NCBI RefSeq assembly: GCF_002917095.1
Contig: NZ_PQGA01000024.1
Coordinates: forward strand, 1 to 64,000
DNA length: 64,000 nucleotides
Direction: 5' to 3'
Origin: Paraburkholderia eburnea
Lineage (GTDB): Bacteria; Pseudomonadota; Gammaproteobacteria; Burkholderiales; Burkholderiaceae
The notes under the pieces are model-generated. The model ran no database searches, was not told the origin of the DNA, and worked only from the letters and a program-made list of their open reading frames with translations. Below are positions 62,618 through 64,000 of this stretch, one piece after another. The position numbers and the translations under genes were made by a program. Numbering within the stretch: the first letter of the stretch is position 1; the number at the start of each line of letters is the position of its first letter.

Positions 62618-63496
62618 TCAGGCGAAGGGCGGCTCGCTTTGCCAGTCGAAAAAGTCCGGCATGTCCGTGGAAACACGGTTCGGAAACGCGGCAGGGCGCT
62701 TTTCCAGGAACGCGCTCACGCCTTCGGCGGCGTCGGCCGAGCGCCCGCGTGACTGGATCGCGCGGCTGTCCAGCCGGTGCGCCTCCATCGGATGACTCGC
62801 GCCCGCCATGCGCCAGATCATCTGGCGCGAGATGGCCGCGGAAACCGGCGCGGTGTTATCGGCGATCTCGCGCGCGAGCGCCGTTGCGGCGCCCAGCAGA
62901 TCGCCGGGCGCGTGGACGGAGCGCACGAGGCCGCGCGCGAGCGCTTCGTCCGCGGTGAAGACGCGGCCCGTGTAGCACCATTCGAGCGCCGACGAAATCC
63001 CCACCACGCGCGAAAGAAACCATGACGACGCGGCTTCCGGCGTGATGCCGCGCCGCCCGAACACGAAGCCGAATTTGGCGTCGCTGGACGCGAGGCGGAT
63101 GTCCATCGGCAACTGCATCGTCACGCCGATGCCGACCGCCGGCCCGTTGACCGCCGCGATCACGGGCTTGAGGCTGCGGAAGATGCGCAGCGCCACACGG
63201 CCGCCGCCGTCGCGATGCACGGTCTCCTCGCTCGTTCCCAGGCGCTTCGCGTAGTCGAAGGTCTCGCCGCCCGAGGACAGATCGGCGCCCGCGCAGAACG
63301 CGCGGCCCGAGCCGGTGACGATCACGCAGCGCACGGCGTCGTCGGCGTCGGTGGCGTCGAAGGCCGCGATCAGCTCCTGCATCATCGTCGCGGTGAAAGC
63401 GTTGAGCTTTTCGGGGCGATGCAGCGTGATTGTGGCGATGCCGTCCTCGACGGCGTAGCGCAGCGTCTCGAATGACGGTTGGGCGGTATCAGTCAT
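62618..63496 (-). CDS. Enoyl-CoA hydratase/isomerase family protein
   Basis: 292 residues, crotonase fold: I-A-T-I-T-L-H-R-P-E-K-L-N-A-F, G-S-G-R-A-F-C-A-G-A-D-L, A-A-V-N-G-P-A-V-G-I-G-V-T and G-R-R-G-I-T-P-E-A-A-S-S-W-F-L. The oxyanion-hole Gly pair and one of two Glu are visible. Likely an enoyl-CoA hydratase for a fatty or branched acid. The upstream gene is another crotonase-family gene on the same strand, only 28 bp away. Confidence 0.9.
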   Translation of the reverse strand: MTDTAQPSFETLRYAVEDGIATITLHRPEKLNAFTATMMQELIAAFDATDADDAVRCVIVTGSGRAFCAGADLSSGGETFDYAKRLGTSEETVHRDGGGRVALRIFRSLKPVIAAVNGPAVGIGVTMQLPMDIRLASSDAKFGFVFGRRGITPEAASSWFLSRVVGISSALEWCYTGRVFTADEALARGLVRSVHAPGDLLGAATALAREIADNTAPVSAAISRQMIWRMAGASHPMEAHRLDSRAIQSRGRSADAAEGVSAFLEKRPAAFPNRVSTDMPDFFDWQSEPPFA

Positions 63497-63524
63497 GGTG
63501 TCCTCGCGGGCGGAAAGTGCGTCA

Positions 63525-64000
63525 TCAATATTGGGGCGGCTCGGATGCGGGCGAAAAGCGCGGCGCGCGCTTCTGCAGATTCGCGGCCACGGCTTCGCGC
63601 TGGTTCGCTCCGCCGATCAGCGCGTTCTGTTCGATCGACTCGGCGAGCAGCGTGGTGGCTGCGTCGCCATGCGCGGCGACATGCAACAGGCGTTTGGCGG
63701 CGCGGATCGCATCGGGGCTGCGCTGCGCGATTTCGCGCGCCGTCGCCAGCGCCTGCGCGCGCGGATCGTCGCTCACACGCGTCGCCAGACCCAGTTCGAG
63801 CGCCTCGTTCGCGCTCACCACGCGCGCCGTGTAGATCAATTCGCGCAGCCGGTCCTCGCGCACGAGGCCGCGCGTGAGTACCATGCCGCCCATGTCGGGC
63901 ACGAGACCCCACTTCATTTCCATGACCGAGAGCCGCGTGTCGGGCGCCACAAAGCGCAGATCCGCGCCCAGCGCGAGTTGCAGACCGCCGCCGAACGCCA
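63525..64000 (-). CDS. Enoyl-CoA hydratase/isomerase family protein, 3' part
   Basis: The gene runs past the window end. The visible part reads A-F-G-G-G-L-Q-L-A-L-G-A-D-L-R-F and R-L-S-V-M-E-M-K-W-G-L-V-P-D-M-G, crotonase elements, followed by the C-terminal helices. The visible sequence covers about 158 residues; start codon and first half are missing, so the exact subfamily is open. It belongs to the same minus-strand unit as the next enoyl-CoA hydratase gene. Confidence 0.88.
   Translation of the reverse strand, partial: AFGGGLQLALGADLRFVAPDTRLSVMEMKWGLVPDMGGMVLTRGLVREDRLRELIYTARVVSANEALELGLATRVSDDPRAQALATAREIAQRSPDAIRAAKRLLHVAAHGDAATTLLAESIEQNALIGGANQREAVAANLQKRAPRFSPASEPPQY

Overview
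The window is GC-rich (low-GC only in short intergenic stretches), densely packed and entirely consistent with a Burkholderiales member of the Paraburkholderia/Caballeronia/Burkholderia group: phasin, acetoacetate decarboxylase and 3-hydroxybutyrate dehydrogenase genes of polyhydroxybutyrate (PHB) and ketone-body metabolism, a phosphocholine-type phospholipase C with a Tat signal, NrsF/ECF sigma pairs and many LysR regulators. The presence of a parAB locus with a parS-like palindrome array, an iteron cluster, a Rep_3-type initiator gene and DnaA boxes (about 45.3-54.2 kb) shows that this is the origin region of a secondary chromosome or megaplasmid (chromid), not the main chromosome. No rRNA, tRNA, CRISPR array or intact insertion sequence was found.

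Layout. 0-1 kb: start of a thiolase and a phasin, both minus strand. 1.7-4.1 kb: DNA polymerase II. 4.1-10.8 kb: a tightly overlapping minus-strand operon encoding a polytopic HflK-like protein, two further SPFH (HflK/HflC-like) proteins, a heavy-metal-type P-type ATPase and a GNAT acetyltransferase. 11-20.8 kb: a GGDEF remnant, a LysM/degenerate-M23 lipoprotein, a His-rich secreted peptide, a flavodoxin-like protein, DUF1697, DUF2278, CutC, a ROK sugar kinase, an IscS-like cysteine desulfurase, an FUSC-type membrane protein, a family 2 glycosyltransferase and a PRC-barrel protein. 20.8-26.8 kb: a divergent LysR regulator and a CoA-thioester operon (FAS1-like/MaoC-type hydratase, acyl-CoA dehydrogenase, class III CoA transferase, MFS carrier). 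27-30.3 kb: two convergent OmpR-type response regulators, then an NrsF/ECF sigma factor pair. 30.5-37.6 kb: acetyltransferases, alpha/beta hydrolase, VOC protein, phospholipase C, DUF2252. 37.6-44.6 kb: a D-glutamate cyclase (DUF1445)/MFS/5-oxoprolinase operon with a divergent LysR gene. 44.7-46.5 kb: a ZapE-like ATPase and a flavin reductase.

46.5-54.3 kb is the replication and segregation module: a 2.5 kb gene-free stretch holding eight of nine copies of an odd-length palindrome (GTGTCGACTCGACAC and relatives), parB, parA, a probable parA operator, about nine 17-bp iterons, an AT-rich spacer, a second opposite-facing array spaced by about 22 bp in front of repA, repA itself, and DnaA boxes behind it. 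54.3-58.1 kb: a bacterial SET-domain protein, then a nicotinamide salvage operon (NadM-Nudix fusion and NadV) and a flavin-nucleotide-binding protein, followed by a candidate small RNA. 58.6-64 kb: a PagL-type lipid A deacylase, a ketone-body operon (acetoacetate decarboxylase, 3-hydroxybutyrate dehydrogenase, patatin-like hydrolase) and two enoyl-CoA hydratase-family genes, the last cut by the window end.

Functional assignments are by reading motifs in the translations; no database search was possible. The most unusual items are the parS/iteron architecture and the three-SPFH plus P-type ATPase operon.
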